A stretch of 64,000 nucleotides of DNA. Origin: Actinomycetes bacterium. Lineage in GTDB: Bacteria; Actinomycetota; Acidimicrobiia; Acidimicrobiales; Ilumatobacteraceae. Shown here piece after piece: positions 41,698 through 50,934 of the stretch. The first letter of the stretch is position 1. Every line of letters begins with the position of its first letter. A model generated the notes under the pieces. It did not search any database. It had not been told where the DNA came from and worked only from the letters and a program-made list of their open reading frames with translations. The stretch covers positions 1-64,000 of the forward strand of contig JANYKS010000117.1 in the NCBI GenBank assembly GCA_025358125.1. The letters run 5' to 3'. A program made the position numbers and the translations under genes.

Positions 41698-41736
41698 TTG
41701 ACAGCGCTTATAAACCATGTTTTACTTATCATATGT
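41698..41736 (+). promoter_or_regulatory. Promoter of the 89-residue gene and isocitrate dehydrogenase
   Basis: -35 TTGACA (41698-41703), 17-base spacer, -10 TTTACT (41721-41726), then a GGAGGG ribosome site before ATG 41756. The -10 sits inside an AT-rich word, 41716-41736, that is 16/21 identical to one at 47372-47392 in front of the P-type ATPase. Confidence 0.6.
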
Positions 41737-41755
41737 CGATCCACGGAGGGTTTCC

Positions 41756-42025
41756 ATGGCGCTGAACGGCGCGCACGTTGCGATCGAGACACCGTTGCCC
41801 GTAGCTGATCTCGAACAGGCGCTGAGCGCGCTGTCGCTCGGCACGCCTTTCAGGCTCGAGTCGATCGAGCGGATCGGCCCTGACGTTCACCGGTGCGAGT
41901 TTGGTCTCAGCCGTCCCGGCATCGTGGTCGGCTTCGGCAATCTCATCGATCTGCAGTTTCGGATCGCCCGCGAGTTCGACATCGTCAGCGTCGAGCGCCG
42001 TCCCGCCCTGAGCACCCCCGTCTGA
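41756..42025 (+). CDS. Uncharacterised 89-residue protein upstream of isocitrate dehydrogenase
   Basis: ATG 41756 with GGAGGG six bases upstream. 89 residues, no signal peptide, membrane helix or cysteine pair; Ile/Leu/Arg-rich with mixed alpha/beta character (IETPLPVADLEQALSAL; VGFGNLIDLQFRIAREFDIV). I do not recognise it. It ends 15 bases before the isocitrate dehydrogenase ATG and shares its promoter, so it may be a small partner or regulator of that enzyme; this is inference from position only. Confidence 0.6.
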   Translation: MALNGAHVAIETPLPVADLEQALSALSLGTPFRLESIERIGPDVHRCEFGLSRPGIVVGFGNLIDLQFRIAREFDIVSVERRPALSTPV

Positions 42026-42040
42026 ACCAGGAGCCCCTCC

Positions 42041-43486
42041 ATGTCCACTCACCGTACTGTCACCGTGATCCCTGGCGATGGCATTGGCCCCGAGTGTGTG
42101 CAGGCCGCCATCGAGATCGTCGATGCCACCGGCGTCGGCATCCATTGGGAGGAGCGACATGCGGGCGAGCGTGTCTTTCGGCAGGGCATCGCATCGGGCG
42201 TCCCGAAGGACACGATCGAGTCGATCAACCGCACGCGTGTCGTGCTGAAGGGTCCGCTCGGCACGCCTGTCGGTTATGGCGAGAAGTCCGCGAACGTCAC
42301 GCTGCGCAAGCTGTTCGAGACCTACGCCAATATCCGTCCCGTTCGCGAGCTCCCTGGGGTGACCACTCGGTACTCCGGGTTGGGGATCGACCTTGTCGTT
42401 GTTCGCGAGAACGTGGAAGACCTGTACGCCGGGATCGAGCACATGCAGACGCCGGGGGTGGCGCAGTGCCTCAAGCTGATCTCGCGCAAGGGGTGCGAGA
42501 AGATCGTCCGTCTCGCGTTCGAGTACGCCCGCAGTGAGGGTCGGCGCTCGATTGCCTGCGCCACCAAGTCGAACATCATGAAATTCACGGAAGGCGAGTT
42601 GAAGCGCACCTTCGAGCGCATTGCACCCGAGTACCCCGATATCGAGTCGTGGCACGTGATCATCGACAACTGCGCGCATCAGCTCGTCAAGAAGCCGGAG
42701 CAGTTCGACGTGATCGTGACCACGAACATGAACGGCGACATCATCAGCGACCTCACCTCCGCACTGGTCGGCGGACTAGGATTCGCACCATCGGCCAACC
42801 TCGGCTCGGACGTCGCGATCTTCGAAGCGGTCCACGGTTCGGCACCCAAGTACGCCGGCCGGAACGTGATCAATCCGACGGCCCTCGTCTTGTCATCGGT
42901 GATGATGCTGAAGCACCTTGGCGAATACGACGCGGCAGAGACCGTCGAGCACGCCGTGCTGGCCACGCTGCAGCAGGGCTACCTGACCGGCGACGTTCTC
43001 GGCTACGACGTCGGCATGCCCACCAGCGAATACACCAAGGCGATCATCGCCAACCTCGGCGAGCGCGTCGGCGGATACAAGGTTCGCCGCGGCAAGCCCA
43101 TCGCCATTCCGCAACCCGACCGCAACCCGGTCACCGTGGTGCCCGGCACTCGTCGCCTCATCGGCACTGATGTCTTCCTGGAGTCCGGCCAGCACCCGTC
43201 GACACTGGGACCGATACTCGAGCAGCTCGTCGAGGGCACGCCGTTGCGGCTGAAGATGATCTCCAACCGGGGCACGAAGGTCTACCCGGACGGCAACTCG
43301 AACATCGATATCGTCGATCAACACCGATGCCGGTTCGTGCATCGTGACGACCAAGCGGCGATCGATCACGCGGCGATCCGCCACCTCCTCGCCGCACTCG
43401 AGACCGACCACCGGTGGGTGCATGTGGAGTTGCTCCAAGAGTTCGACGGTGAGCCCGGCTACACGAAGGCCCAGGGCGAGGACTGA
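42041..43486 (+). CDS. icd: Isocitrate dehydrogenase, long Thermus-type form
   Basis: 481 residues. IPGDGIGPE at the start, substrate loop (SANVTLRKLFETYANIRPVR), catalytic Tyr in ENVEDLYAGIEH, metal-binding NMNGDIISDLTSALVGGLG, and cofactor loop FEAVHGSAPKYAGRNVINPTA. A ~140-residue C-terminal extension is typical of the Thermus/alphaproteobacterial long form. It oxidises isocitrate to 2-oxoglutarate in the TCA cycle; NAD versus NADP cannot be settled by eye. AGGAG precedes the ATG. Confidence 0.9.
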   Translation: MSTHRTVTVIPGDGIGPECVQAAIEIVDATGVGIHWEERHAGERVFRQGIASGVPKDTIESINRTRVVLKGPLGTPVGYGEKSANVTLRKLFETYANIRPVRELPGVTTRYSGLGIDLVVVRENVEDLYAGIEHMQTPGVAQCLKLISRKGCEKIVRLAFEYARSEGRRSIACATKSNIMKFTEGELKRTFERIAPEYPDIESWHVIIDNCAHQLVKKPEQFDVIVTTNMNGDIISDLTSALVGGLGFAPSANLGSDVAIFEAVHGSAPKYAGRNVINPTALVLSSVMMLKHLGEYDAAETVEHAVLATLQQGYLTGDVLGYDVGMPTSEYTKAIIANLGERVGGYKVRRGKPIAIPQPDRNPVTVVPGTRRLIGTDVFLESGQHPSTLGPILEQLVEGTPLRLKMISNRGTKVYPDGNSNIDIVDQHRCRFVHRDDQAAIDHAAIRHLLAALETDHRWVHVELLQEFDGEPGYTKAQGED

Positions 43487-43679
43487 ACGGTGCCGTCGTC
43501 GACAGCATCGAGGCCAGGATTAGTCCTGCGTCGCTCGACAAGAGCGCTTTGACCCCGACCGAGATGGTCTGCCAGGAAGTCGACGGCTGCGCTTGCTGTT
43601 CGCATCGCGAGGACCTGTGCTCACGGTTGCCGGGGCCCAAGCCGCGTTCGGTCGGACGTCGGCGGGTACGATCTGCGCT

Positions 43680-43985
43680 GTGACGAAGTACGTGGCGGCC
43701 GAACCGACGCAGTTGCCGTCGTGGACGTTTCTCACCAATCACGCCCATGTACTGGTCTGCATTGCCCAGAATCGAGAGGTGCGCTTGGCAGAAATGGCAC
43801 GGCTAGTAGGTATCGGTGAGCGGGCAGTGCATCGGATCGTGCGCGATCTCGTCGACGCCGGGTACGTGTCGAGTACCAAGGTTGGTCGTCGCAACGAATA
43901 CGAGTTGAGTCTCGACCGACCGCTTCGCCATCCGCTCGAAGCACATCACCGTTTGTCCGAGATCTTCGGGCCGCTCAGCCGTTGA
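43680..43985 (+). CDS. Small winged-helix (MarR-like) transcriptional regulator
   Basis: 101 residues from GTG 43680, chosen because TACGAT stands seven bases upstream (leaderless promoter); a longer in-frame start would run through it. WTFLTNHAHVLVCIAQNREVRLAEMARLVGIGERAVHRIVRDL is a clear winged helix-turn-helix, followed by the wing and a short C-terminal helix. The target is unknown. Its end overlaps the end of the convergent UPF0114 gene by 11 bases. Confidence 0.75.
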   Translation: MTKYVAAEPTQLPSWTFLTNHAHVLVCIAQNREVRLAEMARLVGIGERAVHRIVRDLVDAGYVSSTKVGRRNEYELSLDRPLRHPLEAHHRLSEIFGPLSR

Positions 43986-44502
43986 TCTCGCCCGCCGTGT
44001 CGTGAACGGATTCAGGCTTGCCGGGCCGTTGTGCTGCTTCCGGGTCGAGCTTGGGTGCGGGTGACCGGAATCGGAACACACTGAGCGCGACGATCAATAG
44101 AGCAGCCGCGGCAGTGAAAGTCAGCGCGTCCATCGGCTTGGCCGCCTTGAGAAGGCCCTCGACGCCTTTGACCCCGACGAACAAGATGAGTACGTCGACG
44201 ATCGATTTCTTGAGGTCGTCGAGGGATCTGACTTTCAGCCAGGCTGGCACGTCGAGGTCACCGATGAACAATTCGTACAGACCGATCACCACGATCAGCA
44301 GCACGACAGCGAGCAGGTAGCTGTCGGTCACCTCGAGTATCTCGATCACTTTCACGTCGTCGCGCCAGCCTCCGGTGATGAGATCGACGATCAGGCGAAC
44401 TGATTTGGCCACCGACCATGCGAAGGCGGCGATCATCGTTGCCGACAGTCCGAAGACTGCGATCAGAACGAGATGGCGGGCTTGGTTGAGGAGCCGTCGC
44501 AC
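43975..44502 (-). CDS. YqhA / UPF0114 family membrane protein
   Basis: 175 residues from GTG 44502, preferred because AAAGGA lies six bases upstream; GTG 44529 is the alternative. Three to four membrane helices, with the family core YLLAVVLLIVVIGLYELFIG and VRSLDDLKKSIVDVLILFVG. The family function is unknown. It lies downstream of the P-type ATPase on the same strand, 79 bases away. Confidence 0.8.
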   Translation of the reverse strand: MRRLLNQARHLVLIAVFGLSATMIAAFAWSVAKSVRLIVDLITGGWRDDVKVIEILEVTDSYLLAVVLLIVVIGLYELFIGDLDVPAWLKVRSLDDLKKSIVDVLILFVGVKGVEGLLKAAKPMDALTFTAAAALLIVALSVFRFRSPAPKLDPEAAQRPGKPESVHDTAGEING

Positions 44503-44581
44503 GCGCGTCCTTTCGTGGGGTGCAAGCACGTCGGGTCAGTAGTCGAAGCGGTCGGTCCGACGGCGGAGATGGCTGGGCGCT

Positions 44582-47335
44582 TCATCGCTGGTTTTCCCGG
44601 GTGCGGATGATGAGCTTGCGGAGTTCGTCGACCCACAGCACGGTCGACGCGACAACGAAGCACGTCGCCCAGTTCGCGAGTGTGATCGAGGTGGTGTCGA
44701 AGAGCCCTTGGAGGACGCCGAGGTGTGTGACGGCGACTTGGAGAAGCACGACAGCGGCGAGCGAGAGCCACAGCCAGCGGTTGCGCAGGGTGTGGCGGCT
44801 GAACACGGTCAGTGTCTCGCTGCGGACATTGAGCAGGTTGAAGAACTGGAACAGCACAAATGTGTTGAACGCCATCGTCCCGGCGACCGTTGCCGTGCCG
44901 GCCGACGGAGCAGCGCCGGGTGTCCAAGCGAGCACGGCAAGCGTTCCAGCTGCGAGCACTGTTGCTGAGATGCCAACGGCGACCCATCGGGAGCGGGTGA
45001 GAATTCGTTCGGTGCTGGGACGAGGCGTCCTGCGCATCACGTTGGCCCCGGCCGGGTCGAGACCGAGCGCCATCGCCGGTGGGCCGTCCATGATGATGTT
45101 GACCCACAGGATCGCGATCGCGGTGAAGGGTCTGCCGTCAGCGATGTCGAAGATCCCCGCCAGGAGAAACAGGATCGCGAATCCAAGCGTGGTCGACAGT
45201 TGGAAACGGACGAATTTGACGATGTTGTCGTAGATGGCGCGACCGCGCCGCACCGCATACACGATCGTTGCGAAGTTGTCGTCGGTCAGCACCATCGTGG
45301 CCGCCTGTTTGGTGACGTCGCTGCCTGCGATACCCATCGCGATGCCGATGTCGGCTCTCTTCAATGCTGGGGCATCGTTGACACCGTCGCCGGTCATCGC
45401 GACGACGTTGCCCTGCCGTTGCAGCGCTGTGACGAGGCGCAGCTTGTGTTCCGGAGCGACCCGGGCGAACACGCTGACCCCGGCGAGTCGGCGGTCGAGC
45501 TCTTCGTCGTCGATCTGGTCGAGGATCGCGCCGGTCATCGACTCCCCGGTGAGGCCGAGTTGGCGCCCGATCGAGGTTGCAGTCGCAGGGTGGTCGCCGG
45601 TGATCATCTTGACGTCGAGCCCGGCAGCCTGAGCTTCGGCGATCGCTTGACGGGCTTCGGGCCGTGGTGGATCGACGATCCCGACGTGCGCGGTCAGCGT
45701 CAGGTCGTTGGCCAACCCGATCAGGTCTGTGCCTGACGACGCGAACTCGGCCCAGTCCTCCACGGCCAACTCGCGTTGACCAACCGCAAGCACTCGAAGA
45801 CCTTGCGATGCCATCCGTTCGTTGTGCGCGCGAAGCTGCATCAGATGGCGTTCAATGGGCGCAACGGCGCCGCTCTCATCGATCAACGTCGCCGCCCGCC
45901 CGACGAGCACATCTGGCGCGCCCTTGACGTACAACCGGACAACGCGTCGACCGGAATCGGACACCATCTCGTGAACCGTGATCATGAACTTGTTCGCCGA
46001 ATCGAACGGCAGCTCCGCGACACGTGGGTGACGCATCCGCAGCCCGGCGATGTCGATCCCTCCCTTTGCAGCGAGCGCCACGAACGCGCCCTCGGTGGGG
46101 TCGCCGACGAGCTGCCAGGTGTCGCCTTCCGGGCGGATGGTGGCGTCGTTGCACAGCGCCATCGCCATCAGAGCAGCATCGATCGCAACCGGCTCGTCGC
46201 CTTCGAGATGTTCGATGCCACCGTCGGGGGCGTAGCCCGTGCCCGACACCACATGCGGGCGCATCTGCGTCAGCAGCTCGATGGCGGTCATCTCGTTGAG
46301 GGTCAAGGTCCCGGTCTTGTCGGAACAGATCACGCTCGTGCAACCGAGCGTTTCGACCGATGCCAGCCGTTTGACGATCGCATTTCGTTTCGCCATCTTC
46401 GACACTCCGAGCGCCAGCGTCACCACGGTGACCGCCGGAAGCCCTTCCGGAATTGCTGCGACCGCAAGCGCCACTGCGGTCACCATGACGTCGGCCAAGG
46501 AGTGCCCTCGGGCGACGCCGATCACGAAGACGGCGGTCACGATCAGCCCAGCGAGCTTTGCCAGGCTATGCGCGAGACCATCGAGCTGTTTCTGCAGCGG
46601 GGTTCGTTCACTCTCGATGCTGAGGAGTAGTCCCGCCAGCCGCCCTATCTCGGTGCCCATCCCGGTGGCGGTGATGACCATTTCTGCCCGGCCCCGGGTG
46701 ACCGTGGTGTTCATGAACGCCAGACACAGACGGTCACCGAGGGCCACGCCGTCGAGATCGATCGGGCCCGTTTGTTTGGTGGCGGGAAGACTCTCGCCGG
46801 TCAGCGCTGCCTCCTCGATCTCGAGGCTGTTCGCGAACAACAACCGTCCGTCGGCTGGTACGCGGTCGCCCGCCTCGAAGACCACGATGTCGCCGGGCAC
46901 CAAATCGGCGGCAGCCACGGTGAGCACTTCGCCGTTGCGTCTGACCCGTGCCCGGATCACGAGCATCTTCGTCAACGCCTCGAGGGCACGTTCGGCGCGG
47001 TTCTCCTGGACAAAGCCGATCACGGCGTTGAGCACCACGACTGTCAACACCACCAGCGGCGTCTTCAACTCACCCGATACTGCGAATGCAATCAACGCGG
47101 CGCCGATCAGGATCAGAATCAACAAATTGCCGAACTGGGCCGCGAACCGTCTCCACGGCGCCGTTCGCGGCGCCTCAGCCAACTCGTTCGGTCCGACGTT
47201 ACGCAGTCGATCTTCAACCTCAGCGGTCGTCAGGCCCTTCTCGGCGTCGGAGTCGAGCGCATCGACGACGTCGGTCGCCGCCATCCGATGCGGCTCGCAA
47301 ACGGCTTCGATGGCGGAACGTGAAAGCGGAAGCAT
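44582..47335 (-). CDS. Calcium-type (P2A) cation-transporting P-type ATPase
   Basis: 917 residues, complete. N-terminal cation-ATPase domain (GLTTAEVEDRLRNVGPNEL), actuator TGES, transmembrane PEGLP motif (AIPEGLPAVTVV), phosphorylation site DKTGTLT, hinge GDGVNDAPALK, and a C-terminal six-helix block. The PEGLP and C-terminal motifs place it with SERCA/PMR1-like pumps that export Ca2+ or Mn2+. The start has GAAGGA upstream. A -35/-10 pair TTGACG, 17 bases, TACTCC lies about 80-100 bases upstream. Confidence 0.93.
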   Translation of the reverse strand: MLPLSRSAIEAVCEPHRMAATDVVDALDSDAEKGLTTAEVEDRLRNVGPNELAEAPRTAPWRRFAAQFGNLLILILIGAALIAFAVSGELKTPLVVLTVVVLNAVIGFVQENRAERALEALTKMLVIRARVRRNGEVLTVAAADLVPGDIVVFEAGDRVPADGRLLFANSLEIEEAALTGESLPATKQTGPIDLDGVALGDRLCLAFMNTTVTRGRAEMVITATGMGTEIGRLAGLLLSIESERTPLQKQLDGLAHSLAKLAGLIVTAVFVIGVARGHSLADVMVTAVALAVAAIPEGLPAVTVVTLALGVSKMAKRNAIVKRLASVETLGCTSVICSDKTGTLTLNEMTAIELLTQMRPHVVSGTGYAPDGGIEHLEGDEPVAIDAALMAMALCNDATIRPEGDTWQLVGDPTEGAFVALAAKGGIDIAGLRMRHPRVAELPFDSANKFMITVHEMVSDSGRRVVRLYVKGAPDVLVGRAATLIDESGAVAPIERHLMQLRAHNERMASQGLRVLAVGQRELAVEDWAEFASSGTDLIGLANDLTLTAHVGIVDPPRPEARQAIAEAQAAGLDVKMITGDHPATATSIGRQLGLTGESMTGAILDQIDDEELDRRLAGVSVFARVAPEHKLRLVTALQRQGNVVAMTGDGVNDAPALKRADIGIAMGIAGSDVTKQAATMVLTDDNFATIVYAVRRGRAIYDNIVKFVRFQLSTTLGFAILFLLAGIFDIADGRPFTAIAILWVNIIMDGPPAMALGLDPAGANVMRRTPRPSTERILTRSRWVAVGISATVLAAGTLAVLAWTPGAAPSAGTATVAGTMAFNTFVLFQFFNLLNVRSETLTVFSRHTLRNRWLWLSLAAVVLLQVAVTHLGVLQGLFDTTSITLANWATCFVVASTVLWVDELRKLIIRTRENQR

Positions 47336-47371
47336 GTGAGATTCCTTCGAATAATCTTCCGATAACTATGG

Positions 47372-47460
47372 CATGTCTTGTGTATCACATGTTAGAGTAA
47401 TCGGCGAAGGGGAGTATCCCAACACGACGTTGCCGTCAACACAGACCACATTACGTGGTC
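47372..47460. promoter_or_regulatory. Divergent region before P-ATPase and PGPGW genes: two dyads
   Basis: 47372-47392 carries CATGT and ACATG arms separated by 11 bases and matches the icd promoter word at 41716. 47444-47460 is a perfect inverted repeat GACCAC, ATTAC, GTGGTC. The P-ATPase promoter TTGACG/TACTCC lies between them on the minus strand. Both are operator candidates for the 191-base divergent spacer; the regulator is not known. Confidence 0.4.
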
Positions 47461-47526
47461 TCGGCAGCCCGGCTCCACAGAGTGGGAGAGACCTTCGATA
47501 GGCATCAGTCCATCGAAAGGTTCCTT

Positions 47527-47991
47527 ATGACACGCGGCTTGCGATCCCCCAGAGAATGGTTGCGCTGGATCGCTTCGAACACCAAACGCCTCGCGATCTT
47601 GATCATCGGCGCCGCGCTGATCGCAGCCGGCGGCGCGATGCTCATCCTTCCCGGTCCCGGCCTCGTCGTTGCCTTCGCCGGGCTCGCCGTCCTTGCGACC
47701 GAGTTCGCGTGGGCCGAACGAACCCTCGACCGGACCAAGGCCAAGGCCAAGGATGCAACCAACAGGGTCGCTGCCAGCGCCATCGGCCGAATCGGCCTTG
47801 CCGCCTCTGGCACGGGGATGCTCGTCGGCGGGGCCATCACCGCTGCCATCTCGAATACGTATCGAGCCATCGGCATCGGCATTTTCGTCGCCGGTGGCTG
47901 TGCCCTCGGAATACTCCTCCCAGCCACTCAACGATGGCTCAACCACACAGCCCAATCGACCTCACAGTCCTCTGAAAGGAATCCATCATGA
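47527..47991 (+). CDS. PGPGW family actinobacterial membrane protein
   Basis: 154 residues from ATG 47527 (GAAAGG upstream). The first two helices carry LILPGPGLVVAFAGLAVLATEF and WAERTLDRTKAKAKD, the PGPGW-family signature; a second helical pair (GTGMLVGGAITAAISNT; AIGIGIFVAGGCALGILL) follows. Function unknown. Its stop overlaps the start of the BaeRF gene (ATGA). Confidence 0.8.
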   Translation: MTRGLRSPREWLRWIASNTKRLAILIIGAALIAAGGAMLILPGPGLVVAFAGLAVLATEFAWAERTLDRTKAKAKDATNRVAASAIGRIGLAASGTGMLVGGAITAAISNTYRAIGIGIFVAGGCALGILLPATQRWLNHTAQSTSQSSERNPS

Positions 47992-49004
47992 ACCGAGCAC
48001 TCCTCGCCGAACTTCAAAGCCAACGCGCCTACCCGAGCATCACCCTGCTCTTCAACACCACAAGCGGGGCGCCATTCAGCCCTGCGCAAGTCGCCAACGC
48101 GGCCCACCTGGCTGACCAGGCCGATCGTCGACTCGGCGGTGAGATCGACGACGACCTGCGCAAGTCCCTCGTCGAAACGATCGTCGAACTGCTCCACGAC
48201 AGCGCAACCGACAACGCCGGCCACGCGCTGGCCGTATGCGTCTCACCGCAATACAGCGCAGCGATCCGCCTCGGCCGCCGCGTCAACGAGCGCGTGATCA
48301 TCGACGAAACCTTCGCGACACGCGACGTCGTCGCCGACCTGAACCGCACGGCCCTCTACCGACTCATCACGGTCAGCGGCCACACAACCCGGCTCCTCAT
48401 CGGCGACCGGCAGCGCCTCGTCGAGGAACAATCCGAGCACTGGCCCCTCACGCGGGAGCCGGAGCAAAACCTCGCCTCGTGGACCCGGGCCGTGATGCAT
48501 GCCCTACGACGAGAGCACGCTCAATTGCCCCTCCCTACCGTTGTGGCGGGGGTGGAACGATCCGTGCGACAAGTACTCAGCATCGCCGAGTTCGGGACCA
48601 TCGGCGCAATACCCGGCAACCACGATCGCGTCAGCGAGGTCGATCTTCACCACAAAGCGTGGCCATTGGTCACTGACTGGCTCTGCGCCGATCGAAACCG
48701 CGCGATGGAACAACTCGACAATGCGCGCTCACAGCGGCGCTACGCCGGCGGCATCCACGAAATTTGGCCGCTCGCCAACGAAGCACGCATCGAGCTGCTC
48801 GTTGTCGAGGACGGCTATGCCCTCCCGGTGCGCGTTGACGGCGACCACCTCCAGCCGGTCACCGACGCCGAAGCCCCGGGCGTCGTCGATGACATCATTG
48901 ACGAAGTGATCGAAATCGTGATCCGCAACGGCGGCAACGCGGTCATCGTCGCAGATGGCGATCTCATCGAACGCGGCCATATTGCAGCCATCCTCCGATA
49001 CTGA
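47988..49004 (+). CDS. BaeRF family 3-like (archaeo-eukaryotic release-factor-like) protein
   Basis: 338 residues. It starts YPSITLLFNTT, has FATRDVVADLNRTALYRLITVSGHTTRLLIGD and ends GGNAVIVADGDLIERGHIAAILRY, the layout of bacterial eRF1-like (BaeRF) proteins, which are proposed to act on stalled ribosomes. That role is unproven in bacteria. It is coupled to the PGPGW gene and divergent from the calcium-type ATPase, which may mean a shared stress response. Confidence 0.75.
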   Translation: MNRALLAELQSQRAYPSITLLFNTTSGAPFSPAQVANAAHLADQADRRLGGEIDDDLRKSLVETIVELLHDSATDNAGHALAVCVSPQYSAAIRLGRRVNERVIIDETFATRDVVADLNRTALYRLITVSGHTTRLLIGDRQRLVEEQSEHWPLTREPEQNLASWTRAVMHALRREHAQLPLPTVVAGVERSVRQVLSIAEFGTIGAIPGNHDRVSEVDLHHKAWPLVTDWLCADRNRAMEQLDNARSQRRYAGGIHEIWPLANEARIELLVVEDGYALPVRVDGDHLQPVTDAEAPGVVDDIIDEVIEIVIRNGGNAVIVADGDLIERGHIAAILRY

Positions 49005-49163
49005 CACCGGCGGGAGGATGAGCGGCTGGTCCCGTGGGCGCAGCAGTTTCAGCCGTGCCGGTCGGAGACCGCTGAGGCAACGTATTACAGTCAGCGACGC
49101 GTCCGGCATGTCGCCCGACGATTCACGATCTGACACAACACAATCTGATACGAGGAGCGCGCC

Positions 49164-50210
49164 GTGGTGCCCCACGCTAGTGACCAACACCTCAGGCGAC
49201 TTCCGAAGGTAGAACTCCACTGCCACGTGGAAGGCGCCAGTAGAGCGACCACGATCAAGGCGCTCGCCGACCGTCACGGCGTGGCGTTGCCGGTCAGCGA
49301 TCCGGCGGATCTCTATGACTTCAGCAGCCTCAACCAGTTCCTCGGCATCTATGACATAATCTGCGCCTGCCTGCGCACGGCCGACGACTTCCGGAGGATC
49401 ACGTACGAAGCGCTCGAGGACGGCGCCAACGCAGGAGTCCGGTACCGGGAGATGTTCTTCTCGCCGGGGTTCGTCATCCGCCTCGGCGTTCCGGTCGCGA
49501 CCGTGTGGGAGGGCGTGCGGGCGGGGTTGCTGGAGGCGCGCCACGACCTCGACATCCACGCTCGGATGATCCTCGACTTCGACAAACCCACCGGACCAGC
49601 GCACGCGATGGAGATGGCTGCGTTCGCCGGCGCTCAGGATCGTGATCTACTCGTCGGCATCGGCGCCGACTCCGTCGAGCGTGACATCGATCACCGCTCG
49701 TTCGCTGCGGCGTTCGCGGAAGCCGGCCGGCTGGGGCTGCGCCGCACGATCCACGCCGGCGAGGACGGCCCTGCGGACAACATCGCCGTGGCGGTCCACG
49801 AGCTCGGCTGCGAACGCATCGACCACGGGTTCCGGCTGCTCGACGACCCGGATCTCACGGCCGAGGTGATCGACCGGCAGATCCCGCTCACGGTTTGCCC
49901 GACTTCGAACGTCGTCATCGGCAACGTGGTGGCGGACGTGGCGTCGCATCCGCTCGCCCGCCAACGCGAGCTCGGAGTGCTGGCCACGGTCAACTCCGAC
50001 GACCCGGGCATGATGCGCTTCGACATCGCCGACGAGTACGTTGCCGTCGCCCAGGCGTTCGACTACTCGTTGGATGACATGGAGACGATCAGCCTCGCTG
50101 GGATCGAAGCGTCGTGGGCGCCCGACGACGAGAAGTCGGCGCTGCGGCACCGGTTCGTCGCCGAGTTCGACGCGCTGCGCCAGGAGTACGGGCTCCCGAC
50201 GCGCGGGTAG
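49164..50210 (+). CDS. Adenosine deaminase family protein
   Basis: 348 residues from GTG 49164 with GAGGAG upstream. Zinc ligands His19 and His21 (ELHCHVEG), catalytic HAGED, IDHG, and NSDDPGMM with the metal-binding Asp. It deaminates the 6-amino group of adenosine or a related purine; the family also contains adenine and N6-methyl-AMP deaminases, so the exact substrate is open. It converges on the Ndm-like operon and may act on the same purine pool. Confidence 0.88.
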   Translation: MVPHASDQHLRRLPKVELHCHVEGASRATTIKALADRHGVALPVSDPADLYDFSSLNQFLGIYDIICACLRTADDFRRITYEALEDGANAGVRYREMFFSPGFVIRLGVPVATVWEGVRAGLLEARHDLDIHARMILDFDKPTGPAHAMEMAAFAGAQDRDLLVGIGADSVERDIDHRSFAAAFAEAGRLGLRRTIHAGEDGPADNIAVAVHELGCERIDHGFRLLDDPDLTAEVIDRQIPLTVCPTSNVVIGNVVADVASHPLARQRELGVLATVNSDDPGMMRFDIADEYVAVAQAFDYSLDDMETISLAGIEASWAPDDEKSALRHRFVAEFDALRQEYGLPTRG

Positions 50211-50283
50211 TCGACGACCAGGCCTTCTTCCACCCGAGCACCCTGCCGTTTCGCCGGCGCCGCTGGCAACGCATCCCACACGG

Positions 50284-50925
50284 TCAACGACCGGGTGACG
50301 CCGGGAAGATGCCGCCCATGACGACGAACCGGGGGAGCCGCTTGATCCGGTCGCACCAGCGGCGCAGCGCCGGATAGTCGAGCAGGTCGATCCCGCCCTC
50401 TGGGGCCAGCGCAACATCGGGGAACAACGCGATATCGGCAATCGTCGGGTGGTCGCCGGGGCAGACCCAGCAACGCCCCTCGCGCTCGGTGAACCACAGA
50501 TGCTCGTCGAGGTAGCGGAACAGCCGGTGGGCACCGGCGCGGACCGACTCGATTTCGAAGTCGTAGCCGAGATTCACGTGCAGCCGCGCTGCTGAAGCGG
50601 TGTTGGTGGTGCCTTCGGCGAACAGCATCCAGCTCGCGGTTCGCCCGAGCAGCTGCGGGTCGTCGACGGGGTACCACTGGCGCGAGGTGTCGTACCTGGT
50701 CGCCAGGTACACCAGGATCGCGTGCGCGTCCCACAACACGAAGCCGTCATCGTCGAGCACCGGGATGTGGCCGAGCGGGTTGATCCGCTTGAACTCCTCC
50801 GTCTTGTGCTCCCAGCCAGGATAGAAGTCCACTGGCACTAACTCGAACGCGACGTCGAGCAAGCTCATCAACAGGCGCGCCTTGTAGCAGTTGACCGAGA
50901 GCTCGAAGTCGTACAATTTGATCAT
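50284..50925 (-). CDS. Glutathione S-transferase family protein (NdmE-like position)
   Basis: 213 residues. Thioredoxin-like N-terminal domain (MIKLYDFELSVNCYKARLLM; NPLGHIPVLDDDG; the ESxxI helix is replaced by DAHAILVYLA) and an all-helical C-terminal domain. It starts nine bases after the stop of the Rieske-reductase gene. In the Pseudomonas putida CBB5 N7-demethylase, NdmE is a GST-like protein that holds NdmC and NdmD together; the same gene trio here suggests a structural, not glutathione-dependent, role. That is inference. Confidence 0.85.
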   Translation of the reverse strand: MIKLYDFELSVNCYKARLLMSLLDVAFELVPVDFYPGWEHKTEEFKRINPLGHIPVLDDDGFVLWDAHAILVYLATRYDTSRQWYPVDDPQLLGRTASWMLFAEGTTNTASAARLHVNLGYDFEIESVRAGAHRLFRYLDEHLWFTEREGRCWVCPGDHPTIADIALFPDVALAPEGGIDLLDYPALRRWCDRIKRLPRFVVMGGIFPASPGR

Positions 50926-50934
50926 CGACCGACC

